A stretch of DNA of 64,000 nt from positions 124,001-188,000 of the forward strand of contig NZ_WBMT01000018.1 in NCBI RefSeq assembly GCF_008923185.1. Direction: 5' to 3'. Source of the stretch: Actinomadura rudentiformis (GTDB lineage Bacteria; Actinomycetota; Actinomycetes; Streptosporangiales; Streptosporangiaceae). A program made the translations under genes and the position numbers. The notes under the pieces were generated by a model. It searched no databases, had not been told where the DNA came from, and was given only the letters and a program-made list of their open reading frames with translations. Within the stretch, counting starts at the first letter, position 1. Each line of letters starts with the position of its first letter. This document shows positions 42,831 to 52,049 of the stretch, in pieces.

Positions 42831-43619
42831 TCAGGCGCGCAGCACCGCATGATCGGCGCCGAGGCGAAGCGCCGGATGATGGTTGAGGATGGCGTTGAAG
42901 AGATTGCGCAGCGTGATGGTCGGCTCGACGCCGAGCTCGTCGTCGAGCCGGTCACGCATCCGGAGATAGGAGCTCAAGGCGCGCGCCTGCTGTCCGGAGC
43001 GGTAGAGCGCGATCATCAGCTGCTCGCAGAAGCGTTCGTTCAGCGTCGGCGCCTCGACCAGCTCCGACAACATCGGGATGATGTCGGTGTGCCGCCCGCT
43101 CCGCAGTTCCAGGTCGAACAGCGTCTCCAGCGCCACCACCCGGGCGGTCTCGTAGCGTTGCGCCACCGTGCGGCACAACGATCCCTGAGCCACCAGACCG
43201 AAGGCCTTGCCGCGCCATAGTGACAGCGCATCTCGTAGGGCGTCGGCCGCCGTCACCGGATCGGTGGCGCCGAGCAGCCGGGCAGTGTCGAATTTGCGCA
43301 TGAACACTTTGGCGTCCACCGTGTCTTCGGCCGTCTGCAGGCAATATCCGGAGTGCTCGACTATGAGCCCGGTGGACCGGTCGTCGGCAACGGCATCTAT
43401 CCGCCGGCGCAGCCTGCTGATATGTGCCTGCAGCGCGTTCTCCCAATGTGGAGGGGGTGAGTCCCCCCACAACTCCGCGACCAGCGCGTCCACCGACACC
43501 GGGACTCCCTCGGCGGCCAGCAGCGTCGCGAGCAGCGCCCGTTGAAGCGTCCCGGATATATTGACAGGACGATTGGCCGACCGGCATTCCAGTGGCCCGA
43601 GGACGAAGAATTCAGTCAT
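42831..43619 (-). CDS. SARP-family transcriptional activator of the cluster
   Basis: This 262-aa protein has the SARP layout: an OmpR-type winged helix at residues about 1-95 (ALLATLLAAEGVPVSVDALV, ELWGDSPPPHWENALQAHIS, RLRRRI) followed by a bacterial transcriptional activation domain (ARLLGATDPVTAADALRDAL, LWRGKAF, ERFCEQLMIALYRSGQQARA). SARPs bind heptameric direct repeats at 11-bp spacing and recruit RNA polymerase. Seven such arrays occur in this cluster. GGGGGAG precedes ATG 43619. It lies 89 nt downstream of the acyl-AMP ligase and may be co-transcribed, so it would feed back on itself. Confidence 0.88.
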   Translation of the reverse strand: MTEFFVLGPLECRSANRPVNISGTLQRALLATLLAAEGVPVSVDALVAELWGDSPPPHWENALQAHISRLRRRIDAVADDRSTGLIVEHSGYCLQTAEDTVDAKVFMRKFDTARLLGATDPVTAADALRDALSLWRGKAFGLVAQGSLCRTVAQRYETARVVALETLFDLELRSGRHTDIIPMLSELVEAPTLNERFCEQLMIALYRSGQQARALSSYLRMRDRLDDELGVEPTITLRNLFNAILNHHPALRLGADHAVLRA

Positions 43620-43708
43620 GTGAAGCTCCCCCTTTGCTGATTTCTCAGCGAACTCCCGATCTAGGCAATGGCCCATGATGGAGGCACCCGATTCGGTGCG
43701 GCTGGAAT

Positions 43709-45256
43709 TCATCGCGCTTCCGCGCGCAGCACCCGGCGCAGGATCTTGCCGGTCGGATTGCGGGGCAGGCTGTCCACGAAGTCGTAGCGGGTGGGAATCT
43801 TGAAATCGGCGATCCTGCCACGCAGGAAGACCATGAGTTCGCGTGCGGTGGCCCGCTGGTCCCGGTGGAACACGACCACGGCCTTGACCGCCTGCCCCCA
43901 TCGCTGGTCGGGCACGCCCACCACCGCGGAGTCCGCTACCGCCGGGTGCTCGGCCAGCGCCGCCTCGACCTCCGCCGGATAGATGTTCTGGCCGGCGACG
44001 ATGATGGCGTCGTCCAGCCGGTCGAGGACGAACAGGTAGCCGTCGTCGTCCAGGAATCCGGCGTCCGGCATGCACAGCCAGCCGTCCACCAGCGCCTTCC
44101 CGGTCGCCTCCGGCTGGTGCCAGTACTCGATGAAGTTGGCGGGCGTCCTGGCATAGATCTGGCCCACCTGACCGGCAGGCAGAGCGTCTCCGCCGGAGTT
44201 AACGATCTTCACCTCGTTGCCCGGGCAGGGCAGGCCGACCGAGCCCAGCTTCGGATTGCCCGGCCGGTGCTCCGCCGGAGACAGGCACGTCACCACGTTG
44301 CCCGACTCCGCCGCCGCGTACATCTGCGCGAGGTCGCAGTCCAGCTGCTCCATGCACTGGCGCAGCAGCGCCGGCGCGATCGCCGACCCCCCGTAGATCA
44401 CCTTGCGCAGGGACGTGAACGCCTGCCGCGACGCGCCGGGCTCCGCCAGCACCATGCGCAGCATCGCCGGAGCCGCCTGCATGATCGTCACCTCGTCGTC
44501 GCGGATGCGCTTCACCGCTTCCTCGGGGACGAACATCCTCATGACCACGTTCGTGCATCCGGCCGCGAACCCGTTCATGAACCAGCCCATGCCCGCCGAG
44601 TGCAGGCTGGAGAAGCAGCTCATGGAGCGGTCCTCGATGCGCCAGTCGAACCAGTCAAGGCTCGCCCGGCCCATGTGCTCGATCAAGGTGAAGTACGTGC
44701 GGTGTGCGAGCACCACGCCCTTGGGCAGGCCGGTCGTGCCGCTGGTGTACATCTGTACGACGGCGTCGTCGCGCCCGGTGCCGGGGTCGAGATCGGCGTC
44801 GGGATGGCCGGCCCGCCAGCGCAGGAAGCCGTCCGCCAGAGAGCCGGGCGTGTCCATCTCGATCACCCTGCCCAGCGACGGCAGGACCGGCCGCAGCCGG
44901 TCGGCGACCGGCCGGAACTCGCGCTCGACGAACAACAGTTCGGCGCCCGAGTCTCGCAGCACGTGATCGACCTCGCGCGAGGTCAGCCGCCAGTTGATCG
45001 GCACGAGCACGGTGCCGCTCTTGGCACAGCCGAGCGCGATCTCGAAGTAGTGCTCTGACTCGCGGCCGATGTAGGCGACCCGCGCTCCCCGGCGCAACCC
45101 CTCGGCGAGCAGCGCGTGCGCGGTCTGGTTGCTGCGACGGTGCAGCTCCGCATAGGTCACCTCACGGCCTTCGCATACGACGGCCAGGTGATCGGGGCGC
45201 CGCCGTGCATGCTCGGCGGACCGGGCGGTAAGCGTCTGCGGATTCGGGTTGTTCAC
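43709..45256 (-). CDS. Acyl-CoA synthetase/acyl-AMP ligase-like enzyme
   Basis: This 515-aa member of the ANL superfamily has the AMP-binding motif MYTSGTTGLPKG, the YAAAESGN region, WLCMPDAGFLDDDGYLFVLD and the C-terminal catalytic lysine in LPRNPTGKILRR. It would activate a fatty or other carboxylic acid as acyl-AMP and pass it to CoA or to the carrier protein encoded just upstream. The pairing suggests a fatty-acyl starter for the PKS/azoxy part. GTG 45256 has AAAGGGAGG upstream, 15 nt after the carrier protein stop. Confidence 0.85.
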   Translation of the reverse strand: MNNPNPQTLTARSAEHARRRPDHLAVVCEGREVTYAELHRRSNQTAHALLAEGLRRGARVAYIGRESEHYFEIALGCAKSGTVLVPINWRLTSREVDHVLRDSGAELLFVEREFRPVADRLRPVLPSLGRVIEMDTPGSLADGFLRWRAGHPDADLDPGTGRDDAVVQMYTSGTTGLPKGVVLAHRTYFTLIEHMGRASLDWFDWRIEDRSMSCFSSLHSAGMGWFMNGFAAGCTNVVMRMFVPEEAVKRIRDDEVTIMQAAPAMLRMVLAEPGASRQAFTSLRKVIYGGSAIAPALLRQCMEQLDCDLAQMYAAAESGNVVTCLSPAEHRPGNPKLGSVGLPCPGNEVKIVNSGGDALPAGQVGQIYARTPANFIEYWHQPEATGKALVDGWLCMPDAGFLDDDGYLFVLDRLDDAIIVAGQNIYPAEVEAALAEHPAVADSAVVGVPDQRWGQAVKAVVVFHRDQRATARELMVFLRGRIADFKIPTRYDFVDSLPRNPTGKILRRVLRAEAR

Positions 45257-45271
45257 GGCCTGGCCTCCCTT

Positions 45272-45640
45272 TCATCTGCTCGCTGGGCGAACGCGCAGGT
45301 CGGCCGATCGGCTGGTGGCCTCTCGGCCCTGGAAGAGGTCTGCCAGGACCTCGTCGGCCAAATAGGCCAGGAGGCGTTCCATGGTCGGGCTGTTGAAAAG
45401 CACGTTCGTGCTCACCCTGCGGCCGAGCTGCGTTTCGAGCCGTTCCTTGATCTCGGTGAGTCCCAGCGAGGTGAAGCCGAGCTCGAAGTAACTCATATCG
45501 AACGGCAGATCCTCGTCATCCGTCATCATCAGGGTCGTCCTGAACTCCGTGACGACAAGTTCTTCGAGTTCCTCACGCCGCTCGGACAAGGGCAGCTCAT
45601 GCAGCCGCTCGATCGCCAGCATATTCTCTACCAGTTTCAT
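45272..45640 (-). CDS. Acyl carrier protein-like protein paired with the acyl-AMP ligase
   Basis: This 122-aa protein has one carrier domain: YFELGFTSLGLTEIKERLE with Ser58 as the likely phosphopantetheine site, then VLFNSPTMERLLAYLADEVL. The usual DS dipeptide is TS, as in several PKS/NRPS-associated carriers. It is first in the operon with the ligase and perhaps the SARP gene. The ~115-nt leader downstream of a SARP-type promoter is unusually long for this cluster. Confidence 0.8.
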   Translation of the reverse strand: MKLVENMLAIERLHELPLSERREELEELVVTEFRTTLMMTDDEDLPFDMSYFELGFTSLGLTEIKERLETQLGRRVSTNVLFNSPTMERLLAYLADEVLADLFQGREATSRSADLRVRPASR

Positions 45641-45760
45641 TTCTCGCACGCCTCGAACCCGCGGCAGCGAGCTAAAATTACTGCCGCATGTGCATATGCC
45701 GGGGTTCTTGACCGGGCGGCTATTTACCGATCCGGTATTGCTTTCTCACTTTCTACAGGG

Positions 45761-45803
45761 AACCTAACCCGAGTTGCTGACGTCGAACTGACGCCGCATT
45801 GAG
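45761..45803 (-). promoter_or_regulatory. SARP-type promoter of the carrier protein/ligase operon
   Basis: On the minus strand CTCAATG (45803-45797), GTCAGTT (45792-45786) and GTCAGCA (45781-45775) are spaced 11 bp apart. Eight bp on is TAGGTT (45766-45761), the best -10 match (TAnnnT) in the set. Confidence 0.75.
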
Positions 45804-46337
45804 CTCACTTCCCACATGTGCGGTACCTGGAGGTCGGCCGATCATGATTGTCTGTGCCGGCGGTAAGTGATTTCCAGCGCAGTAAAAGCGCCTTTCCGTC
45901 TTGTCCGCAACGGCGCTGGAGCGCCCGGCGCGACCGCTGCCGCGCGGGCAAGGCGATGGATGCCCATGTTGTCGGTGACGGGCGCCGTCCCTGCCCGGTT
46001 CGGTTCCGGCACTCACTGACCGGTTACGGTCGCTGATCCCATGTACGGCCTCAGGCCGGGTTAATGCCCCGGCCGCTGTCTTCGCCCGTCGGCGTCCCCT
46101 GCTGTCGGCGATCACGGAGTAGATTCGCGCGACCGTGCAGGTGCGGATGACATGACTTCGAACGCCCGGTGGGAACACGCGTCAGGGGCTGTGGCTCCAC
46201 GCAGAACTCCGGTGATCTACAGCGCGGGCGTTCTGCTCGACGGTGAACGGCTGATCCCGCTGTGAGCGCCGTGTGAGCCGGAGGTGAGGCGTCGCCTGAA
46301 GGATTCGGGGGTACCTGGAGAACACGGGGGAGGATCA
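45804..46337. other. Intergenic region marking the edge of the cluster
   Basis: About 530 bp between the last SARP-type promoter and the methyltransferase gene hold no convincing gene. The open frames here are short antisense-type frames without family similarity. No further GTCAGNN array was seen, so the regulon appears to end here. Confidence 0.5.
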
Positions 46338-47402
46338 ATGACGACAGAAGAGCTCACCGAGCGGCTGCTGGAAGACTCGGTGACGGCGATGGAGATGCTC
46401 AGCGTCGCCCTGGGCATTCGCTTGGGGCTGTACAAGGCGCTGGCCGGCGAAGCCGCCGACGCCCGCGCCCTGGCCAAGGCCACCGGCGTTCACCCGCGCT
46501 ATGCCCGGGAGTGGCTCGAACAGCAAGGCGCAAGCGGCCTGCTCACCGTGGCCGCCGATGACGAGGACCCGTACGCGCGTGTCTTCTCGTTGCCCGCGGA
46601 CGTCGCCGAGGCGCTGCTGAACGGCGACAGCCCGTTCTTCGTCGGGCCGCTGCCGGGCTTCGTGGCGTCCATCGCCGAGGTGCTGCCGCAGGTGGCGGAC
46701 GCGTTCGGCTCCGGCGGCGGAGTTCCCTACGCCGCCTACGGTGAGGACACGCGGCACGGGATCGGCGCGCTCAACCGGCCCGCCTTCCGCGCCGGGGTGG
46801 CGGACTGGATCGCGGGGATGCCCGACATCGCGGCCCGGCTGGACGGCGATGGCGCCCGGGTGCTCGACCTGGGCTGCGGTACCGGCTGGTCGTCCATCGC
46901 GCTGGCCGAGGCGTTCCCGGCTGTCAGTGTGCACGGCATCGACCTGGACGAGGCGTCGATCGCGGAGGCGTCCGGCCACGCCGCCGAGCAGGGGTTGGCC
47001 GACCGGGTGACGTTCGCGCTCGGGGACGCGGCCAAGCCGGGCGTAGGCGGACGGTACGACCTGGTGTGCGTGTTCGAGGCGCTGCACGACATGGCCGATC
47101 CGGTGGCCGCGTTGCGCTCGGCACGGGATCTGCTGACTCCCGGCGGGGCGGTCCTGATCGGCGATGAGAAGGTGGCCGAGCACTTCACCGCCCCGGGCGA
47201 CCTGCTGGAGCGGATGAACTACGCGTTCAGCGTCCTGCACTGCCTGCCTGCCACGCGTGCCGAGGGCGCCGCGGTGGAGGCCGGTACCGTGCTACGGCCC
47301 GGCACCGTGCGGTCCTATGCCGACCAGTCAGGTTACGCGGGCTGTGCCGAGCTGCCGATCGACCACGACCTGTGGCGCTTCTACCGGCTCGATCCTGCCT
47401 GA
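46338..47402 (+). CDS. SAM-dependent methyltransferase with N-terminal winged-helix domain
   Basis: In this 354-aa protein residues 1-90 resemble the winged-helix domain of Rv2258c/S25-type methyltransferases (LGIRLGLYKALAG, VHPRYAREWLEQQGASGLL). The class I core follows, with SAM motif VLDLGCGTGWSSIALAEAFP and acidic HGIDLDEASI. LLTPGGAVLIGDEKV is motif III. The acceptor is unknown. It lies outside the SARP-box region, so membership in the cluster is doubtful. GGGGGAGG precedes the ATG. Confidence 0.82.
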   Translation: MTTEELTERLLEDSVTAMEMLSVALGIRLGLYKALAGEAADARALAKATGVHPRYAREWLEQQGASGLLTVAADDEDPYARVFSLPADVAEALLNGDSPFFVGPLPGFVASIAEVLPQVADAFGSGGGVPYAAYGEDTRHGIGALNRPAFRAGVADWIAGMPDIAARLDGDGARVLDLGCGTGWSSIALAEAFPAVSVHGIDLDEASIAEASGHAAEQGLADRVTFALGDAAKPGVGGRYDLVCVFEALHDMADPVAALRSARDLLTPGGAVLIGDEKVAEHFTAPGDLLERMNYAFSVLHCLPATRAEGAAVEAGTVLRPGTVRSYADQSGYAGCAELPIDHDLWRFYRLDPA

Positions 47403-47758
47403 TCGGGTAGCCCCCTGGACCTGTTGGTGGTCCTGTGTGGCCTCGTCGATGGCGGTGAGGGCGAGCCCGGCCAGTTCGTCGAGCGATCGCCCGGCGCCGC
47501 GTTCCCGGGCCCGGGTGAGCGCCCTGACCAGCCGGATCGACACGGTATGGATCGGCACGGTACGGATCGCCGGCGAAAGGCGCCACCAGCAACGTCATCC
47601 GCCACCATCCAGGAATCGGCGGGCGCGTGCCCGCCTTCGCTCGAATTGTGGCATGTGCCGATCGGTCCGGCCGCGTTCGTGATGCCGCGCCGACCCCCTG
47701 AGCAGCGGTGCCGGAAGCGCGCTGTCCGCCTCCGGTCAGGAAGACGGGGGACGCCGCG
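47403..47758. other. Intergenic region without a firm gene
   Basis: A minus-strand frame at 47328-47558 contains SIRLVRALTRARERGAGRSL followed by a short helical stretch, but it overlaps the methyltransferase 3' end, lacks a clear ribosome-binding site and matches no family I know. I leave it uncalled. Confidence 0.35.
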
Positions 47759-48256
47759 TCACCAGAGCCGTTTCTCCAGCTCGATCTCGTCGCGGATCGG
47801 GATGTCGTAGGACCCGGTCAGGGGAATCTCGGGCTTCAGCCGAGTGCGGGCGTCGCTGACGGCGCCGGCGTGCAGGGCGGCGAGGTGGAAGCCGCGGCGC
47901 TGGTAGAAACGCAGGGCGTCGACGTTGTCGTTGGTGGTGATGAGCTTCAGCCGGACATGTTCCCGGCGCGCAGCCCATTGCTCGATCGCCTCGATCAGCG
48001 CCGTGCCGACCCCACGCCACTGTTCGGTGGTGTGGAGGGTGAGAATCTCACACTGCTTCTGTGCCTCGTCCGGGATGTAGGTGAGGACGCCCAGCAACTG
48101 TCCGTCGTCGCTCTCGGCCACGAACGCAGGATGGTCGAGCGGGTCGAGCAGCTCCCCGAGGCGGGCCACCCTGGCGCTGTGGTTCCGGGTCAGGAACGCC
48201 TGGACGGCCGGCCGGTCGGCAACGTCTCGTGGACGCACTCTCGTTCGCATGGCCAT
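47759..48256 (-). CDS. GNAT-family N-acetyltransferase
   Basis: This 165-aa protein has acetyl-CoA-binding motif A (ILTLHTTEQWRGVGTALIEAI) and the C-terminal NVDALRFYQRRGFHLAAL typical of GNAT enzymes. ATG 48256 is favoured by GAGGAGACC immediately upstream, although GTG 48280 is also in frame. The substrate is unknown. Confidence 0.85.
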   Translation of the reverse strand: MAMRTRVRPRDVADRPAVQAFLTRNHSARVARLGELLDPLDHPAFVAESDDGQLLGVLTYIPDEAQKQCEILTLHTTEQWRGVGTALIEAIEQWAARREHVRLKLITTNDNVDALRFYQRRGFHLAALHAGAVSDARTRLKPEIPLTGSYDIPIRDEIELEKRLW

Positions 48257-48323
48257 GGTCTCCTCGCTCTCGATGGCCACCTCATGGCCGGATGCCGGCC
48301 TGGGGAAATCATCCGATGTCGAG

Positions 48324-48352
48324 AGCCGGGGCGGCGCGGCGCCGCCCCGGCT
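48324..48352 (-). terminator. Strong GC hairpin after the secreted protein gene
   Basis: AGCCGGGGCGGCG and its exact complement enclose a 3-nt loop, 20 nt past the stop of the minus-strand gene that ends at 48372. Confidence 0.8.
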
Positions 48353-48371
48353 GTGGATCAGGCGGTGCCGG

Positions 48372-49256
48372 TCAGGCGCAGATCGCCTGGACGGCGAGGC
48401 CGTCGGTGGGGATGCCGGTCAGCCGCAGCACCGTGGCGCGCAGATCGGCGCTCGGGTACAGGTCACTCAGGAACACGGGCCCGTTCGGGCCGTCCCCGGT
48501 CGCCCCGCCGACCGAGTGCACCTTCTTGGCGCTGGAGCACTCCTTGATGGTGTCCCTCCGGTCGTGCACCACCTCGCCTTCAGCGGCGGCTCCCACCGGC
48601 TTGGCGCAGACGGCATGCGAGACGACCTGCCAGTCGGCCGAGGAGGCGGTGCTTTCCAGCGCCGCCGCCGCACGGGCGATGTCCAGCGGACCGGACGCGC
48701 GTGCGACCTGCAGACCGGCGGAGACCCCGTAGGTCCCGCCGAAGACGCTCGCCCCGGCGCCGATCACCCGCTTGCCGCTCGGGCAGGCGGCGGCGACCTC
48801 CTTGTGAGACGTGGACGACCGCTGGGACGCCGTCGAGACGATCTCATAGCCGTCGAGCTCGCTCTCCGGTGCGCACACGGCGTACCCCTCCAGCCCCCAC
48901 TTGCCCGCGACGCCGCCCGGCGGCTCTTCGGCGACCACCTGGAACCGGTCCGAGCCGGAATCCTCGCCGATCGGTCGCAGTATGCGGAGCCGGATCGCCT
49001 GTGCGGCAGGACCCGCGACGCGGCCACCGCCCCCGATGACCCTCATGCCCCGCGGGCATTCGGGCGTCCGCTCCTTGGACGACAGCGAGTCGAGCTGGCC
49101 CATGGGATAGGTGACCCGGGTCAGCCCCTGCACCGCGGCGTCGGCCGGTGCCGCAACGGCGGCCTGCACACCTCCGGCGATCGCCACCGTGGCCATCGCG
49201 GCCAGTACGGCGCCCCCGCGGGCCTGCCTGGCCTTGTTCGTGCGTTCCTTGTTCAT
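48372..49256 (-). CDS. Secreted protein with repeated Cys-containing units
   Basis: This 294-aa protein has a signal peptide (MNKERTNKARQARGGAVLAA then a hydrophobic stretch ending VAAPADA). The mature part has three related units, each with CPxGxxVIGxG or a degenerate version (CPRGMRVIGGGGRV, CPSGKRVIGAGASV, CSSAKKVHSVGG), followed by a strand and a YAVCA/HAVCA ending. Six cysteines fit three intra-unit disulfides. It is common in actinomycetes as an uncharacterised exported protein. GGGGAG precedes the ATG. Confidence 0.75.
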   Translation of the reverse strand: MNKERTNKARQARGGAVLAAMATVAIAGGVQAAVAAPADAAVQGLTRVTYPMGQLDSLSSKERTPECPRGMRVIGGGGRVAGPAAQAIRLRILRPIGEDSGSDRFQVVAEEPPGGVAGKWGLEGYAVCAPESELDGYEIVSTASQRSSTSHKEVAAACPSGKRVIGAGASVFGGTYGVSAGLQVARASGPLDIARAAAALESTASSADWQVVSHAVCAKPVGAAAEGEVVHDRRDTIKECSSAKKVHSVGGATGDGPNGPVFLSDLYPSADLRATVLRLTGIPTDGLAVQAICA

Positions 49257-49425
49257 GTCTCCCCGTTTGCCTGGTGAGTGAATTGCTGCCGCCTCTGAAT
49301 CAGCGACAGGCCCAGGCTTCTCGGCAGACCTCGCACCACGCTTTCTCGCGGCTTTCACCGTGCTTTCAGGGCCCTGTCACCATCCGGAGTGGAGGAACGC
49401 GATCAGCGGTGTTCCGTTCGATCGG

Positions 49426-50082
49426 TCAAAAGACCATGGTTCGCGGGCGGTCGTGGATCAGCAGAGGCGCCTCAGTGGCCCGTGCGACTTCCTGGGCCGT
49501 GACGTCAGGGGCGAGTTCGCGGAGCACCAGGCCCTCCCCGGTCACGTCGATGACGGCGAGGTCGGTGATGATCCGGTCGACGACGGCCCGGCCGGTGAGG
49601 GGCAGCGTGCACTCACGAAGGATCTTGGGTGCGCCGTTCTTGGTCGTGTGCTCCATCAGGACGATCACCTTGCGGGCACCGTGGACGAGGTCCATCGCAC
49701 CGCCCATGCCCTTGATCATCTTTCCGGGGATCGTCCAGTTGGCGAGGTCTCCGGTGGCGGAGACCTGCATGCCGCCGAGGAACGCGGCAGCCAGCCGCCC
49801 TCCTCGGATCACGCCGAAGGACAGAGACGAGTCGAAGAAGGACGCGCCGGGCAGCGTGGTGACGGTCTCCTTTCCCGCGTTGATCAGGTCGGGGTCCACG
49901 TGGGCGCTCTGCGGGTAGGGGCCGGTGCCGAGGATGCCGTTCTCGCTGTGGAGCACGACCTCGATGCCCGGGGGCAGAAAGTTCGGGATCAACGTCGGAA
50001 GCCCGATGCCGAGATTGACGTACGAGCCGTCTTGCAGGTCGCGGGCGGCCCGGGCGGCCACCTGCTCACGGGTGAGCGCCAT
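49426..50082 (-). CDS. 3-oxoacid CoA-transferase subunit B
   Basis: This 218-aa beta subunit has the catalytic glutamate in HSENGILG and the glycine-rich VNLGIGLPTLIPNFLPPGI. With subunit A it transfers CoA between succinate and a 3-oxoacid (acetoacetate or 3-oxoadipate). The subunit A stop and this ATG overlap (TGATG), ensuring equal synthesis. Which 3-oxoacid is used cannot be told from sequence alone. Confidence 0.9.
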   Translation of the reverse strand: MALTREQVAARAARDLQDGSYVNLGIGLPTLIPNFLPPGIEVVLHSENGILGTGPYPQSAHVDPDLINAGKETVTTLPGASFFDSSLSFGVIRGGRLAAAFLGGMQVSATGDLANWTIPGKMIKGMGGAMDLVHGARKVIVLMEHTTKNGAPKILRECTLPLTGRAVVDRIITDLAVIDVTGEGLVLRELAPDVTAQEVARATEAPLLIHDRPRTMVF

Positions 50083-50819
50083 CACGCCACCGTCCTTCGC
50101 TCGATCCGCTTGCCGACCATGCTCACCGCCACCACCCGGTCCACGAAGACGCCCGGCAACTGGACCTCGTCCGGGTCGAGAACGTCCACGAGCTCTTCGA
50201 CCTGGGCGATCGTGATCCGTCCGGCCATCGCCGCGAGCGGGTTGAAGTTGCGGGCCGAGGCATGGAAGACGAGGTTGCCGAACCGGTCAGCGCGGGCGGC
50301 GTGGACGAGCGCGAAATCGGTGGTGATCGACTCCTCCAGCACGTGGAGGCGCTCACCGAAGACGCGTACCTCCTTGGCAGGAGAGGCGACCGCGACAGAA
50401 CCGTCCGGCCCGTACCGCCAGGGCAGGCCGCCCTCGGCGACCTGGGTGCCGACACCGGCCGGGGTGTAGAACGCAGGGATTCCGCAGCCTCCCGCTCGCA
50501 GCCGTTCGGCCAGGGTGCCCTGCGGTATCAGCTCCACCTCCAGTTCCCCGGCCAGGTACTGCCGGGCGAACTCCTTGTTCTCCCCAACGTACGAACTGGT
50601 CATGCGGGCGATCCGGCCCTCGGCGAGCAGGAGACCGAGCCCCCAGTCGTCCACGCCGCAGTTGTTGGACACCACCCGGAGCCCGGTCCGGCCCGCGTCC
50701 CGCAGCGCCACGATCAGTTCGGACGGAATGCCGCAGAGACCGAACCCGCCCACCGCCAGCGACGAACCGTCCCCCACATCCGCCACCGCCGTCGTCGCGC
50801 AGATCACCGTCTTGTCCAT
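50082..50819 (-). CDS. 3-oxoacid CoA-transferase subunit A
   Basis: This 245-aa alpha subunit has SSLAVGGFGLCGIPSELI, VVSNNCGVDDWGLGLLL, MTSSYVGENKEFARQYL and GTLAERLRAGGCGIPAFYTP, all diagnostic of SCOT/PcaI-type subunits. The gene starts at ATG 50819. There are no ketone-body or beta-ketoadipate genes alongside, so the pathway is open. Confidence 0.9.
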   Translation of the reverse strand: MDKTVICATTAVADVGDGSSLAVGGFGLCGIPSELIVALRDAGRTGLRVVSNNCGVDDWGLGLLLAEGRIARMTSSYVGENKEFARQYLAGELEVELIPQGTLAERLRAGGCGIPAFYTPAGVGTQVAEGGLPWRYGPDGSVAVASPAKEVRVFGERLHVLEESITTDFALVHAARADRFGNLVFHASARNFNPLAAMAGRITIAQVEELVDVLDPDEVQLPGVFVDRVVAVSMVGKRIERRTVA

Positions 50820-51062
50820 AGGTCACCTCCGCCGGGGACACTAAGCCGCCCGATCCGGGGTTCCTACGTGTGAGAGCACCACAAGCACGGCTCAGCCAGT
50901 GTGGTGCGGCCGTTGATGCACGAGAGATCAGTTATCGACCCGGTCAACTCTCGGTGGAGGCCGACCAGGTGGAATGTTGAAGATCGTCCGGCCACCGCCC
51001 CCTTGACGTTCGTGTCATGCCTGGTCAGGGTGAAAGGTAAGACATGTGAGAAGGGGGATCAC

Positions 51063-51530
51063 ATGGCAGGCACCGTAGTCGCACGCAAACCGGCCGAGGG
51101 AGACGCCTTCTGGGTCCTCGGCGGCCTCTATGAGGTCAAGGTGTCGAGTGAGGAGTCGGGCGGCGAGATGGTCGTCATGCAGATGACCATCCCCGAGGGC
51201 ATGGGACCGCCGCCCCACACCCATCCGGGTGCCGAGACCGTGTACGTCCTGGACGGCACGCTCCGGTACCACATCGGAGAGGAGACGGTGGAGGGGGAGC
51301 CGGGCTCGATCTTCCGGATACCCGCCGGAGTCTGGGAGAACTTCGAACCGACCAGCACCGCGCGGGTGCTCGTCGTGTACTCGCCGGGCGCCGATGCCGA
51401 CAAGTTCTTCGCGGAGGCCGGCGAGCGGGCTCCGGTCCGCGATCTGCCGCCGTCGGCCGAGCCCCCGGACGTGGAACGGCTCATCGCCGCGGCGGCCCGT
51501 TACGGCATAGAGATCAGGTCACCGGCGTGA
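51063..51530 (+). CDS. Cupin-domain protein
   Basis: This 155-aa single cupin has the metal-binding motif 1 region PPPHTHPGAETVYVLDGTL and motif 2 around GSIFRIPAGVWENFE, in which the usual second-motif His is not obvious. AAGGGGG precedes the ATG. The ligand or substrate is unknown. A strong hairpin follows directly. Confidence 0.8.
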   Translation: MAGTVVARKPAEGDAFWVLGGLYEVKVSSEESGGEMVVMQMTIPEGMGPPPHTHPGAETVYVLDGTLRYHIGEETVEGEPGSIFRIPAGVWENFEPTSTARVLVVYSPGADADKFFAEAGERAPVRDLPPSAEPPDVERLIAAAARYGIEIRSPA

Positions 51531-51535
51531 GAGGT

Positions 51536-51567
51536 GGATGGCGCGCGCCGCACGGCGCGCGCCATCC
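51536..51567 (+). terminator. Perfect GC hairpin after the cupin gene
   Basis: GGATGGCGCGCGCCG and its exact complement with a 2-nt spacer lie 6 nt after the stop codon. Confidence 0.8.
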
Positions 51568-51612
51568 GCTCAGGGGCTATGGCAATGGGGGGATGGCACC
51601 TACCGTCGGGAC

Positions 51613-51897
51613 ATGGTTCTCAAACGCGCCATCGTCCTTGCCGCCACAGCATTGCTGATGGCCTCGGTGCCGGCATCCCCGGCCCAGGCCGAGCCCGGCT
51701 ACTTTTGCCTGACGGCCACAGCCACTCGAACCGGCGACACCTACGCGTTGTCCCAGACAGGCTGCACCGGTTCGGGAACCTACGATGTGCCAGTTCTGGT
51801 CTGGTCTGGCCCTGCCGCTGGAGGCTACGTGTGCCGCCAGGTGACGTACTACCCGCTTACCAGCGAGTTCGAGGCCAGAGGGTGCGTTCGCAGCTGA
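51613..51897 (+). CDS. Small secreted protein of unknown function
   Basis: This 94-aa protein has a signal peptide (MVLKRAIVLAATALLMASVP, probable cleavage AQA-EP) and a ~68-residue mature domain with four cysteines (FCLTATAT, GCTGSG, VCRQVTYY, GCVRS), implying two disulfides. No family is recognised. The frame extends upstream, but the ATG at 51613 precedes the signal sequence. Confidence 0.6.
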   Translation: MVLKRAIVLAATALLMASVPASPAQAEPGYFCLTATATRTGDTYALSQTGCTGSGTYDVPVLVWSGPAAGGYVCRQVTYYPLTSEFEARGCVRS

Positions 51898-52049
51898 TCC
51901 GGGAGCGCGACGACGCGCTGCTGTGGTCGGCAAGCCTTGGCCGGACGAGCACCGAGGTACGGTCACTCTCATCCAACGGGACGTCGGCATCGACTGCTCG
52001 TCCGACGGGGCTTGCCATGCAGGAGTCCTCGCCGGAGCGTCGATCGTCC

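Noticed and set aside
46338..47402. Including the winged-helix methyltransferase in the biosynthetic cluster
   Set aside because: No GTCAGNN array precedes it, and a ~530-bp gap separates it from the last SARP-type promoter. Membership cannot be excluded but is not supported.
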